Of a stretch of DNA of 64,000 nt, positions 11,281 through 23,912 are shown piece after piece. Both the position numbers and the translations under genes were made by a program. Positions within the stretch are counted from its first letter, which is position 1. Each line of letters starts with the position of its first letter. This DNA is from Patagioenas fasciata (Eukaryota; Chordata; Aves; Columbiformes; Columbidae): contig NC_092520.1 of the NCBI RefSeq assembly GCF_037038585.1, positions 4,290,001-4,354,000 on the forward strand, in the 5' to 3' direction. The notes beneath the pieces are model-generated. The model did not search any database. It was not told where the DNA came from and saw only the letters and a program-made list of their open reading frames with translations.

Positions 11281-13805
11281 ACAGATCAACATGCAGCTGC
11301 AATGACAGCAAGAACCAACACCCTGAGTCTGAGTCATGATGGAGGGCAGGGTTTGCCATCACCAGCTGACTTTAACACGGATGTCAGGATGATCCAGAAG
11401 AGGACGTGTCCTCTGCCAGTGGCTTTCAAACTGGACTGCACAAACTGACTCCTGGAGCTATAGGTTCCCGTACAACACAGGGCATGGCTAACCCTGTTGT
11501 TTCTTCTTTCTACTGGCCCTTTGTGGGGGGTCCCATGGACTCAGAAGCATCTGCAGAGCAGAGGATTAAACCACTCTGCTGGTACAGTGCATGGGAGCAT
11601 GACCTTCAGAGAAAACCAAAGCACTGCCCAATGCATCTGGGGTTAATAGTTGTGTTAAATTGATCCTTATCTACATGCTCAAACGCTTGAGGAAAAGTCC
11701 TTTTGCTGATTAGGCACACAAGACTCAATTAAGTTTTAGTGGGGCTGTATTTCAGTCCTTTAGAACTGACACAGGCAACACAAGCCAGTGAGGATTTGTC
11801 TCATTTTATTTTAGAGGCACGATACATCACCTAACTTATCCTAAGGCAGGCACCTAAAATGGGTCGAGCAATTGCTTTAGCAGTGGCTGTTTCTCTTCTG
11901 TGACTTAAAAAGGGAGCTGAGGGTGACTCAATCAACCTGAGATATTTGCATTTAGATGTGCGAATGAAAATGAGGTTAATCCCACCCTGAGGTTGACATG
12001 GCTTGCGTTCAGCAACACAAGGGTGCTGGGTAGGGTCAGGAAAAGACCAGCTTCATGAAACACAGTGCTGAAACTTCAGAGCTGCTGGTCTGTCCAAGGG
12101 CTCAGAAACACTTCCCAAGAGTACAAAATCACACTCAGACCTCTCTTTCCTGCTTGCTAGACCACAGCTGGCTCCTAAGGCTTCTAAACCTGATCAGATA
12201 TCTGTGCTTGGGTCTGCTGGGACTCACTGGCTGGATTCTTCCCTGCTGATTAACCCCTGGTGTTTTAAGGACTCCTGCAAAATGGAATAATAATAAAGAT
12301 TTTTGTATCACATGTATGGGTCACAAAAGAGGATGAATCAAGGAAGCGGAATGCAAAGCAAGAGAAGTGATGGGAGCAAGGCAGCCTACAGATGATGTTC
12401 ACAGTGACCCAATGAGCCAGCTGATTGCATTTGGAGTCCTTTGCCATTCAAATCACTGCAATTTGGTCTTAATAACAACCAGCACTTCTTTATGGCCCTT
12501 AATAGGTGGTTGCCCATTTACTCTATGAAATAATGTCACATTCTGCTGCAGCACAGCAAGGGAAGTGTCTCTACTGCAAGGGGTTTGCTGGGTACCAGTT
12601 TTCCTCCCTCCTTTCTCCTGAAGTTAATTCAGCAAATGCAAGATCCTGGATGAGGACCAGCACAAGCCTTGAGAATAGCTGAAATAAGCAGTGAACCACA
12701 CATTCCTCTCAGCACCCAAGTTCATCCATAAGCAGAATGAGAGGGATGTTTTCCCCAAGGACTGAGTGTGATCTGAAGTCCCAGATCCCTCAAAATCACA
12801 AAGGTTGGCAACCACCACTCCAGCCTGATAAAACATTAAACTTAGTGGAGAAAAAACCAAATCCTCCTGTCCTTTCCTGAGCAAAATGTTTCCTTACCCA
12901 AAGAGAAAATCACTGATTTTCAGGCTAGCGATACTTCTTTATTTTGGGTTGAGTAAGGAACAATAAAAATAAGTAGTCTGCAGTTTCTGATCAGCGTTCT
13001 GTCTGATGATCTCCTCAGATGGATGTGCCCCTTTTGAAAAAAAGCTACACCTACTCTTATCCCAAGGAATGAACCAAAAAGAACAATTGTACATTGGAGT
13101 GCTTAGAAAAGAGATCTCCTGCCTCGTTGGGAACCGGGTGGCGCTGCCAGGCCAGCAAGACCCCTTTCATCTCAAATATCTCCATTTCCATCTCTTTGCA
13201 CATGTAATTTTGCACCTCATTGCCCCTAATTGAGTGGTTTTGAAAACCCATCCTGTAGAGCTATCCATTACTCTGGCACGGCCACAGTGTCAAAGAAAAT
13301 AAGTTCTCGGACACTTCTGTCTATAAATAATTCTGTTGTCGTGAGGTTATCCGCAGGGAGTGTTGACAACTATCTTATTACTGGTGTATTTCTCCATTTT
13401 CTACCAAATTCTTTGCTTCTTTCCCCAGCATTTCCCCAAAAGCAAAGGTGAAGGAGGATCACAATGCTTCCTAAGCAGGATTTCCAGCATCCTCCTCCTC
13501 CCACCACAGATGCCACGCTCACCGCAGGACCTGCCATCTCCAGGATGGGATTCAGGAATGAGAGTTTGAATGCTTGTGGTCGCAGCAATTTTCTGGAGTG
13601 AAATGATGGTTGCTCTGGTCACACAGCCCAACCCCAGCTTGGGTAATTATATCCTGCTATCCCAAATCCCCCCTTGCAGTTTCAGCAGGATGCATGAGTC
13701 TTCTTGCTAAGCGGTTGCACAGTATCAAACCCCTGCTGTGGTTTATCTCAGAGACAGCTGCATTTTGGTGGGGGGAAAATGATTTCTGTAGATTTGGCCA
13801 TGAAC
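11281..13805. other. Intergenic unique sequence
   Basis: No gene or repeat recognised. A CpG-retaining, AT-rich block at about 13,120-13,400 (including ctataaataattctgttgtc) is another compositional candidate for a conserved noncoding element. Confidence 0.45.
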
Positions 13806-14206
13806 CATAGAATCACAGAATCATAGAATAACTTGGGTTGAAGGGACCTTCAAAGCTCATCCAGTGCCACCCCTGCCATGAGCAGGGACATCTTTACCAG
13901 CTCAGGTTGCTCAGAGCCCCGTCCAGACTGGCCTGGGATGTCTCCAGGGATGGTTCAGCCACCACCTCTCTGGGCAACCTGGGCCAGGCTCTCAATACCC
14001 TCAGTGTAAAAAATTTCTTCCTCATGTTTGGCATGAACCTCTACTTCTTCAGTTTAAAACCATCACCCCTTGTCCTATCATAACAGGCCCAGCTAAAAAG
14101 TCTGTCCCCATCTTTCTTATCGGCTCCTTTTAAATATAGAAAGGCCAGGATAAGGTCTCCCTGGACCTTCTCTTCTCCAGGCTGAACACCCCATCTCTCT
14201 CAGCCT
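13806..14206 (-). mobile_element. CR1 LINE 3' end
   Basis: Minus-strand CR1 beginning with three tail units (catagaatcacagaatcata), then acttgggttgaagggacctt and the ggatgtctccagggatggtt block. It ends in the ORF2 remnant at ctccaggctgaacaccccat. It is the same subfamily as the copies at 21,800 and 26,615 but more strongly 5'-truncated. Confidence 0.92.
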
Positions 14207-15335
14207 TAAAAGACATGCATTTATGAGTTTTGGAGCTAATATTGTAGCATTGGCTTTTCTTGGGTAAGCAACAGCAGTTTGGTTTCCAGCAAGGAAGACT
14301 GGTTACTGAAATGGGAGCGTGAAAGATCCCCCACAAAATAATAAATGTGTTCATAGCAGCAACTGAACAGAGAGATCCAGAAACTGCAAGGGCACAAAAT
14401 GCACTGTATGCCCTCCCAGCCCAAATACACAAGCAAGCATGCCCCAGGTAATGTAGGCAAACCTTCACCTCTTGCTATCACTTCCCCACAAATCACCAAC
14501 TTAAAGCAAACACACAACACAAATTTAAAGTCTCTACACTGCTTTTGTGCCAAGGTATCAAGTACTTGCACCCTCTGTTCTCTACCACTGCTATATTCAG
14601 TCCACAATTAAATGAGCAAGGGATATAAATAGCTGACAGCTTAAAAGCCCTTTCTTATACTCTTCTTGCTTTGTAAATACAGACCTTACTTCTCATATAA
14701 ACTACAGAGCATGGCTATAACTCACTCTCACCAGCACTGCCTGCCTTTGCCTTGAGTCCAGGGTATATTGTCATCAGCTGAACTTATTTTTTTTGCCTTG
14801 AAATTTGTCATTTTATCAGAAATTGGCTTTGTCCATCCCCAAGCGTTGCTGGGACTATCTCTGAGCTGGGCTGCCTCATCAAAGTGCTCTCCTCAAGTTA
14901 TGCATTATGAGGATATCCTGATAAGATGTGGGATGCAGTTCTTTTATGAGCAAATTAGAGGAAAGAATTAGTTGAGCTTCTCCAGCATAGATCAGCTCTG
15001 ATGGAAGAAGTTAATATCATCTTTGTCGTAGCTCGGAAATCCCCTTCGCCAGAGAAAAATGCTAACACAAAAGGCCTTGGGAGATGGATGGAGCTGGAAG
15101 ATGTTATAACATACATAACTTTGACACATTGATTTGAGCATTTGACCCTAGAGAAACTTCTAAGTGCAGTGCCCAGAGTGGGAAAGAACTGAGCAGAGAG
15201 GGTGCTGTGCGGTGCTTGTGCCTAAGTGTCCTGGGATGTGGGGCAGAAGAGCGAAATTTGGGGTCTTAGAGCACCATCTGCTGGCACCTTCCACCAGCGG
15301 GAGTCAGGGTGGGCTCAGACACTGAGTTCACTGCC
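14207..15335. other. Intergenic unique sequence
   Basis: No gene, RNA gene or recognisable repeat is seen in this 1.1 kb interval between two CR1 fragments. Confidence 0.5.
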
Positions 15336-15432
15336 GAATCACAGAATCATTGTGGTTGGAAAAGACCTTTGAGTCCAACCGTGAACCCAACACTGTCACT
15401 AAACCATGTCCCTAAGAACCTCATCTACGCAT
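15336..15432 (-). mobile_element. Short CR1 3' fragment
   Basis: About 97 bases of a minus-strand CR1 3' terminus: gaatcacagaatcattgtgg, then ggaaaagacctttgagtcca, ending at ccctaagaacctcatctacg. Only the last part of the 3' region was inserted or survived. It lies about 120 bases from a second CR1 in the opposite orientation. Confidence 0.85.
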
Positions 15433-15555
15433 GGTCAGGACTGAAGAGGAGGCATAGCTGAAAGCCTCCACGGAGGAACAGAAGAAGGGAAAACAGACAA
15501 AATGCTCTCAGTACTGAGGTGGGGATGGTGTCAACTATCTGGCAAAGAAGGTAAG

Positions 15556-16091
15556 GGCTGGAGACCCCATCTGGAGTACTGTGTCCAGCTCTGGAGCCTC
15601 AGCACAAGAAAGACATGGACCTGCTGGAGAGGGGCCAGAGGAGCCACAGAAATGATCTGAGGCTGGAACAGCTCTGCTGGGAGGACAGGCTGAGAGAGCT
15701 GGGGTGTTCAGCTGGAGAAGAGAAGCTCCAGGGAGACCTCAGTGTGGCCTTTCTGGACTTAGAAGGGGCCAAGAAGAAAGACAGGGACAGACTTTTGAGC
15801 AGGGCCTGTTACAACAGGACAAGGGGTGATGGTTTTAAATTAAAGAAGGGGAGATTCAGGAATGAGGGGAGATTCAGATGAGGAGGAGATTTTTTACACT
15901 GAGGGTGGTGAGAGTTTGTCCCAGATTGGCCAGAGAGGTGGTGGATGAACCATCCCTGGAGACATCCCAGGCCAGGCTGGATGGGGCTCTGAGCAACCTG
16001 AGCTGGTGAAGATGTCCCTGCTCATGGCAGGGGTGGCACTGGATGAGCTTTGAAGGTCCCTTCAACCCAAGTTATTCCATGATTCTGTGAG
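15556..16091 (+). mobile_element. CR1 LINE 3' end
   Basis: Plus-strand CR1 of about 535 bases. It contains the ORF2 C-terminal remnant (ctggagtactgtgtccagct; gctggagaggggccagagga), the conserved catccctggagacatcccag block, and the terminus aaggtcccttcaacccaagt followed by ccatgattctgtga. A small internal duplication of ggggagattcag lies near 15,849-15,880. With the fragment at 15,336 it forms a short inverted CR1 pair. Confidence 0.92.
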
Positions 16092-16777
16092 AAGGGGATG
16101 ACAGATCCTGCCACATGGCAGGGAGGACCAGATCAGGCTTGTTTGTGTGATCCCACCATCCCAGCAAGGATTTTGGATTGCTTTAATACAGTGTCTTTGC
16201 TGTTGACTTGCCGGGCATCACTAGGAGGATGGTAGACTGCTTCCACCCCACCCTGGGAACCAGCAAGCTGTTGGTAGGCAGATCTCCCATGTCTGGTTAG
16301 TAATCCTTGCTGGAAGGGGAAGGAGTTGAACCTCTGGCTTTCCAAGGTGTTTCTAACCGATGGGGCAGGAGATAAAGGGTAGGAAGAAAGCAACTACCTC
16401 CCTGCCTGCTCCACCTTGGGAGAGGACCCAGGCACCATGTGCCATGTGAAGGAGACCTCAGTGTGGCACATCTACCCCAGAGATCAGAGGATTTTGCCCT
16501 GTGCAATGTGCTGTCTGGCTCAGCATTTCCCATTTTCCACTGCCTGCCTGCTCTCCCACTGCATCAGGACTTGGGTTTCCCCACTATGACAAGAGAATCT
16601 AACATTCGAGCCCTCTTATGTGTCTCTTAGAGTGTGTTGACTTTCCTCTTCCAAGATTTTCCTCTTCCAAGATGTAGATACCTAAATTAGGTGTCTACAA
16701 CTGCTGTTTCGGCTATAAGGTGCTTCAAAGCAGCTCATTCTCCACAGGGCATTCTCAATCATTTCCTCAACCATCTT
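16092..16777. other. Intergenic unique sequence with a small tandem duplication
   Basis: No gene recognised. A 16-base unit, ttttcctcttccaaga or its close variant, occurs twice in tandem at about 16,640-16,674. Nothing else stands out. Confidence 0.5.
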
Positions 16778-17046
16778 CACAGAATCACAGAATGGTTGGG
16801 GTTGGAAGGGACCTCTGGAGATCATCCAGTCCAACCCACCTGCTAACGCAGGGTCACCAGAGCAGATCACACAGGAAGGTGTCCAGGTGGGTTTGAATGT
16901 CTCCAGAGAAGGAGACTCCACAACCTCTCTGGGCAGCCTGGTCCAGGCTCTGGCACCTCACAGTAAAGAAGTTTCTCCTCATATTCAGATGGAACCTCCT
17001 GTGTTTCTGTCTGTGCTCGTTGCCCCTCATCCTGTCATTGGGCAAC
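16778..17046 (-). mobile_element. CR1 LINE 3' end
   Basis: Minus-strand CR1 3' end: cacagaatcacagaatggtt, ggttggaagggacctctgga, then tgctaacgcagggtcaccag and the block containing gaaggagactccacaacctc. It stops near tcctgtcattgggcaacctc. It is the same subfamily as the copy at 49,882-50,590 in ACER3 intron 1. Confidence 0.92.
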
Positions 17047-19868
17047 CTCTTTTCTCTCCTTTGCTCCCTTTCCATGCACCTCTATCCTCTATCCTATTTT
17101 TAAGACCACAATCCCACAGGCCACAATGGCTTTCAGCCTTACCTTGCCTCTTCAGTCCAAAATAGTCTTCTGTGGGGCAGAACAGATAGGACAGGTTTAT
17201 GTAAGGGTTTCTTGGCTGCTGGATCTCACCTGTTCCACCACACCTCCAAGACAAAGGTCTACAAACACCTTACATTTGAGGTGTACAGTCAAAATCTGGT
17301 TCTCAGTAAAAGCTCAGGGCTGTGGAAATAGAAAGGATATCCTTGTTCATGGGGACCAGTACTCTCTTTTCAGAAGCCATTCATCCTATAGCATCTTCCA
17401 TAAATCCTTTCCTCGCACCTATAATTTAGACAGGGCCATAATGCTGGAGCATTTTGCGCATTCATGCAGAAAATAGAGCGCGTTCTGCTTGAAGGAGGTA
17501 AACTTTCTTCATGTAATAGCAGAGCAGAAGTGTCTGGGATGACAGTCAGAGAGGATATGTAAGTGGCATATTGATTTTTCTACGTGCTGAAAATAGCAAA
17601 AGGCAGTTGTCTCTTGATACACTTGGATTAACAAAGCACAACAATTTGGCACTGGAAATGCTGCTGCCACAAAGCAGAAGAAGGGACCGTAATCTCTCTG
17701 CCTTAGACACAAAGCAGGCTGGAGCAGTTAAACTACAGTGCAAAGCTGGTTGTGAGGTATTCATCACATATGAGTCACCAAATCTTCATTTATTGAGCCT
17801 TTCACTGTTTTCATCTTTCTCTGTGCTACTGTGCATCCTACACTGTGGGAAGGTGAGGAGGCAGGGCTGGAAGGGGGGTGAGTCCCAGCTCTTGGGATTA
17901 TGTGAATACAGGGGATTCTCAGTCTGAAATGAGGAAAATGAGAACCTGCTGCATCTCTTATGGGGAAACAAATAAACAGAAGAAAAGTCCTACGGAACTT
18001 ACTGGTGTTTTAATCTCATAACTGGTGAGGCGGAGCATGGTTTAGGTTGAGAACCACTGAGCTGCTTCAGCCACCTCTGTTGAGCTGAGGTATGGTAAGA
18101 AGCAAAACCCCAGTCCATCCAGCTCTTCTGCAATGTGGGACATCGGTGCCAAATCCTCTAATATTAAGGTGGCGAGTGAGAAGAACGGGGCCCATACGGT
18201 GGCCACCAACAGACCATCCTGAAAGTACATCTGAAGAAACAGAATGGGGAACGTGGAGAAAAACATGTGCCATGGGTTGGATGAGACCGGCCATCAGAGA
18301 CAAAAGCTCTGGTCTTTCGGTCACTTGACTTGCCATGTAGCATAGGGGTGGAAAATCCTATCTCCACGGTTGTCCTGTCCCCCTCACCTCTGTCTGTTCT
18401 GTGAAACCACACACTTTTGGCAGGAGTTACAGTGACCAGCTCAGTGAGACTCTGAGCTCAGCTGCAAATGTTGGTCGTCAATGCAAACAAAAACTAGTTC
18501 TAAGAAATGTTTATGCAATTGTAGATGAATAAGTGCCTGTGCAGGAACCCTCACCAGCCTCTAGAATTCACAGAACGATGTCCAGTAATCAGTAAACACT
18601 GCAGCAACGTCACATCATTAATGTGACCACCTTCACAAGGGGTCCTGTCCCAACACAAGGCATTCATTGCTGAAAAATTCTTAGTGGCAGCACTTGTACT
18701 TGCTGCTAATTAATTTCAAATGTGATGCAGGCAAAAATACATCCCCAGTTAGCATGAAGGAGCTTTTGTTTGAAGCCAATATGGACTAAATAAACATCCC
18801 TGAATCAGCAGGGTAGAGATAAATTAATCCTTAGTGGATCTAAACCACATATCAACCTGATTCAGTGTGGTTTATCTTCACTATCCTATGGGAGAGCTTT
18901 TAGGTAACTATCTTCTATCTACCTGCACACGGAATATTTCAAACAGTTGTAGGGCTAAAGCATTTTCACAATATCTCTTTTTATCGGTGCAGCAACCACA
19001 TTTCACAATGCAGTCCCCAAGGGAAGGTACTATGTAAAGTTACCATCTTGAAGACCTATATATTGCGTAGATGAGGGCTAAGTGCCCAAGGTCAAACAGA
19101 AGGGTTTTTGGCTGAATTGGCAACAAAATTGAGAGCTCCTGAATGCCAGTGTTTACTACAATCATATGCAATCCGAATGTCCCTGTGCTTCTGTCTCTGC
19201 CCTAATTCACTCCAGTTGCCTGTGTAATTAAAAATGATATGTGGGACAATTGATTAGCACAGGCTGCACTGTGAAACGGCTGCTCTTCTCTGCAGATTTC
19301 CATTTCAAATTAGAAAGCAAAGGAAAAGTTACAGCTTTTCCTGTTTCAGTGAACAGTTGCCTTCTCATGCAAATAAACTCTCCTGGCGGGGAGGCCTTTT
19401 GGTCCTCCCTGACCTGATTGCATTGCTAAAAGATGTTCAGCAGGGTCATTTTCAGTCGCTAGCCTTGCTATCAGCTGCAGTGTGTTGGGACCCATTCTCC
19501 ATCCATAGGGTAATGCATATGGAAAATGCAAACCATCCTGAGAGCTCCTGCTTGATGCTAAACCAGGAGGGGATGATGAACGGCAGGAGGAATGCAGGAT
19601 AGAAACTGCAACCTCAGGGAGCAATGAAGGCTCCAGGGACATGGAAGATGTCTTGGGATGTAGAACATGTCTTGGGATGTGAACATGCCCTGATATCCAG
19701 CAGACATCAGGATTCAAAGCCTGATCTCTGAGCTGAACTATCTCTACTCCATCCGCTGCAGGGGCCTCCTGCAAAACGATGCTTTCTTCTGACAAGGCAC
19801 TTCGAGTCCCAGAATGAAAGATAAGCCCTTGATAATAGGAACCCATTTGTCTAGGTAAAAAAATATAG
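17047..19868. other. Intergenic unique sequence
   Basis: No gene supported. An old MIR/CORE-SINE-like fragment is possible near 19,060-19,160 (listed separately). A block at about 19,165-19,340 has gtaattaaaaatgatatgtg and caattgattagcaca, which looks like regulatory DNA. A 166-residue minus-strand open frame at 19,346-19,846 has no family signature. Confidence 0.45.
19060..19165 (+). repeat. Possible ancient MIR/CORE-SINE fragment
   Basis: The run gatgagggctaagtgcccaa followed by ggtcaaacagaag resembles the amniote MIR-type segment that classically reads as 'taagtgacttgcccaaggtcacacag'-like sequence, here with several substitutions. The downstream gagctcctgaatgccagtgt fits the usual continuation. 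This is recognition by eye of a very old element; a profile search would decide. Confidence 0.4.
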
Positions 19869-20132
19869 AATGAGAGGAAATGGCCTCAAGTTGCACTAGG
19901 GAAGGTTTAGAATGGATATTAAGAAAAATTCCTTCACCGAAAGGGTTATCGAGCATTGAAACAGGCTGCCCAGGAAAGCAGTGGAATCACCATCCCTGGA
20001 GGTTTTTAAAAGACATGTAGATGAGGTTCTTAGGGACATGGTTTAGTGGTGGACCCAGCAGTGTTGGGTTAACAGTTGGACTCAATGATCTTGAGGTCTT
20101 TTACAACCTAAATGATTTGATGATTCTCTGAT
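19869..20132 (+). mobile_element. CR1 LINE 3' end
   Basis: Plus-strand CR1 3' end of about 264 bases. It starts at aatgagaggaaatggcctca, contains tcaccatccctggaggtttt, and ends with acaacctaaatgatttgatg and attctctgata. It is visibly more diverged than the copies at 9,220 and 15,556, so probably older or of another subfamily. Confidence 0.85.
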
Positions 20133-21799
20133 ACATCAGGGTCCACCAGGGTCCTGGAGAAGGGAAAGGGCAGGAGGCTTTACCAGCCTGGTAAAGGGAC
20201 TGATCTGTTCAATGAGAGATGCTTCAGCCTGGCAGCAAACGATTTGCAAAGCCTGAGCTCCAGCCTAGACACACTCGTATGCATGTTCATCCCTGGAATT
20301 ATTAATACTTCATTAGCACAGACAAGCTGGTTTGCTGACATGGCAGCTCTCTGTAATATCAGTGTCTCAGCGGTCTTGAAAAGGAATAGTGTTTTCTGAG
20401 CATCAGGTCTTTTTAGGTGCCTCAGATAACTAATAACTGAAAAGTCATGCTAACAAATTCAGCCTGATATTAGGAAACGGAATGAAAGCGTAGTTGTCAC
20501 TGTCGTTCACCAGCACAGCTATGCCGATGTTGCTTGGGGTGTCAGCTGCAGCCTGTATTCGCATCCAAATTCATTTATTTCAATACAAGACCATGCTTTG
20601 GTGTTGGTTTGAGGAAACCTTGAGGAAAGACTCATTTCCCAAATGGGACCTGACCCCACTTGTCTGGTGCCTGGTCACTTGCTTCTGTGTACCCTTCTAC
20701 CCTTGCAGCAACGCAACGTGATCAATGCATCCTTCTCAGGGGGACTTCTAGGATCACCTGTCTCGGAGACATCTTGCGTCTGCAGACAAAATTGTCTGAA
20801 GTCAGAAGAAAGTCAGAAAAACGTGCACATCTGGGGTGGTTTCACATCATTTCAAGACATCTGAAGTCAAACCATCTAAGCTGGTCAGCCTGGGTTCTGT
20901 GTATAATTAACAGGAAAAAAAAGGAGATGATAGTCTTACAGCATGATTAATCTGACCCCTTTTTAGACTTCTACTTTAAGATTAAATTATAGCCTCCACT
21001 GACAATAATGGGCATCTGTGGTAACCAGCTTGGATGGAAACACCTACTCTGCATATACTCGCATTTCAATGTCTCAAGTGTTATAATCCACATGTGCAGG
21101 GGCAAAGAGGAAGCACACCATATACGCACATAAAGCCAAGAAATTATTCTTAGTATAACTGAAAACTTAACTCTTTAATTCAAGAATGATTATTAGTCTC
21201 AGTGTAATTATTAGATAAGAAGAATAATTCCATATGCATTAATTCTATACATAAAAGGTTTCAATAACAGTAATAATACAATTCTAATCACATTAGTTTA
21301 GTTTCTATCCCTTTTTTTCTGGTGTTATGCTCACTCTTCTGTTGCTCCTATGGGCCTTAAAATCAGCAACTTTGGACTGCTGGAGAGGGTAGTACCATAA
21401 GTCATCAGCCTCTGCTGTACTTCATTGGGAACAATTTGCTGTTTGTGTTGCTGGTTTATCCTTCCTCACTCTAAAATCCACTTTGGGTCACTTTTACATG
21501 ATTTTTAATATGCTTTTACACCTTTCTCTTCCTTCATGAGTCTACAGATTCAGGTTACATCTGAATTTACTATATGTATGTTATATATCTTAGATAATCT
21601 TTCTTTGTTTCCTTTCTTACCCCCAAAACTAGTCTTGTCTAGCTTCAGATTTGCATTTCTTTAACTACCCATGGGTCAGTTGTCTATAGACATGAGGTCT
21701 CCAGTGCCAGCCCATGCCCCATCTTCTCTCATACTGTGCCTGCACTCCTCAGTGTCTCTGCTTCTCAAGGTCTCTGCTCTCATACCAGCCCCATATTTA
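20133..21799. other. Intergenic AT-rich unique sequence
   Basis: No gene or repeat recognised. The interval is AT-rich, especially 21,100-21,650. Open frames are short and without signature. Confidence 0.5.
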
Positions 21800-22420
21800 A
21801 TAGAATCATAGAATAGTTTGGGTTGGAAGGGACCTTCACAGCTCATCCAGTGCCACCCCTGCCATGAGCAGGGACATCTTCACCAGCTCAGGTTGCTCAG
21901 AGCCCCGTCCAGCCTGGCCTGGGATGTCTCCAGGGATGGTTCAGCCACCACCTCTCTGGGCAACCTGGGCCAGGCTCTTACCACCCTCAGGGGAAAACAC
22001 ATCTTCCTCATGTCTGACCTCAATCTTGTCTCCTCTAGTTTAAAACCATCACCCCTTGTCCTATCGTAACAGGCCCTGCTCAAAAGTCTGTCCCCATCTG
22101 TCTTACAGGCCCCTTTTAAGTCCACAAAGGCCGCACTAATGTCTCCTCGGAGCTTCTCTTCTCCATCTGAACACCCCAGCTCTCTCAGCCTGTCCTCCCA
22201 GCAGAGCTGTTCCAGCCTCGCATCATTCCTGGGGCTCCTCTGGCCCCTCTCCAGCAGGTCCATGTGTGTCCTGTGCTGAGGACCCAGAGCTGGACCAGCA
22301 CTGCAGGGGGGTCTCACCAGAGCGGAGCAGAGGGGCAGAATCCCCTCCCTCCCCCTGCTGCTCATGCTGCTGGGGATGCAGCCCAGGACACGGGTGGATT
22401 TCTGGCCTGCAAGCACACAT
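21800..22420 (-). mobile_element. CR1 LINE, 620-base 3' part
   Basis: Minus-strand CR1. It opens with atagaatcatagaatagttt, continues through ggttggaagggaccttcaca and ggatgtctccagggatggtt, and extends into the ORF2 remnant to cccaggacacgggtggattt. The coding remnant on the minus strand is long but broken (about 178 codons open at 21,880-22,416). It is closely related to the copy at 26,615-27,547. Confidence 0.93.
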
Positions 22421-23912
22421 TACCTTCTTTCTTGCACTCCCCTTTTAAAAGCAGCATTTCTGCCCACTTCTTCCATTGCCTGAGACTCTGCACTGTTCAC
22501 ATGACAATCTCCATTTTTGAAGCCAATGCTCTCTGAAGGCTTTGGAGGCCAGACTGCTAATCTCTTGACAAGCAAGTGTATGTCTTGACAGGGTGATTGG
22601 TGTTGGCCCATCGCCCTTAATGGCTTGGCCCTCTGACAGCTGGCAGTGATTTTCTGACGGCTGGAGCCCCAGTCACATGCCCCCTGACAGCAGCAGAATA
22701 ATATTCTCATGCCTGCGATAATGGCAAATGCATTTGGAAAGCTCATGAATAAGATTCCCTTCTCTGTCTCTTTTTATAACTCTGACATGCTTTTCTGTTG
22801 CCCAGTTTCTCCTTCTTTTGTTTTTATTACCCACCCTCCACAATTATTTCTCCCACTCTATTATTATTCCTCATGTTATATGAGTGGCAGAGACAGACAC
22901 TTCTAATTTCTTCCCTGCTCGAGGCTCAATGCTCTTTGAGTCTTTGAGCAATATCCTCTGGATATTGTCGGCAAGATGCTGCATCGTGTGTGAAACTGCC
23001 ATGGAGAGCCCCTTGTGTTGCCCTCCTACCAGCTTCTAACAATGCTGGTTCCGTCTTCCATCGCCCTTGCTTGCCAGCCTTGGTATTTATTCTCAAAACG
23101 TGCCTTTGACTCCTGTGTTTTCTCAGGAAAGTTTGGGCTTAGTTCCACAAGCCTGACATACCTCAAAGCACAGGGAAGAACGTTGGGTACAGGGAGGCAG
23201 ACGAAAGGAGGAGCCATGGTTTAAAAAGCGATTTGGGGTTTTTTTACCTTGTTTCATGGAAAGTATGGTTTGCTCTTTGTTGAGCAGGAGAAGGTGGCTG
23301 GGGCTTATAGCTCAGCTGTGTGTTGGAGCAGGAGTCAAGAAGGAGTGTCTGGGGATTTTCTCAATAGGGTTTATTATTTCTCCCAGAGAAACCGATCGTA
23401 GGAGGGAGGGGATTGCTGCCAGCATGAGGGAAACCTCCTGTTTCAGCAATCTGGTCTGAAAGATTGATGTCTAATTGTCTAGGCGTTCCAGTAAGACAGG
23501 AAAATAGGTTATCTTGCTGTTTGCAATACCCCCCTCAAAATGAATGTGCGTCACTAAATAAGCAGCCCTACTTACTTCTCAAAGGTTTGACACCACTGCG
23601 CAAACCAAACGGGTACAATTGTGTATAACAACACCCCACCCTGTTCCATGATATGTGTTTTATGATGGCATTAATTTAACAGTGGTCAGCGATGCTCAAT
23701 GGGTCGGGTTCCAAGGCTGGAGCAGCTCCTGAGCTCTGTTTGCTCCCTGAAAAGAGGACTCAAACTCCTCAGTCTCGCAGTGTGGGCACTTTGCTGGCTC
23801 TGAGCCTGCCTGCAGCAGAAGGTCAAAACCGCTACGCCGTGTTTAGGAATAGCTAAGCTGAGAAAACTGATCCCTAGCCAGTTCCAGTGTCCTCCTCTGG
23901 GAAATGGGAATA
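22421..23912. other. Intergenic, TGACAG-rich candidate element at 22560-22760
   Basis: Unique sequence. The block 22,560-22,760 has three exact TGACAG hexamers (22,586-22,591; 22,634-22,639; 22,685-22,690) plus TGACAA at 22,566 and TGACGG at 22,655, together with gcgataatggcaaatgcatt. TGACAG is the core recognised by MEIS/TGIF homeodomain proteins. The remainder shows no recognised feature. Confidence 0.4.

Noticed and set aside
19346-19846. 166-codon minus-strand frame
   Set aside because: No recognisable domain, low-complexity flanks and no splice or promoter context; chance in GC-balanced DNA.
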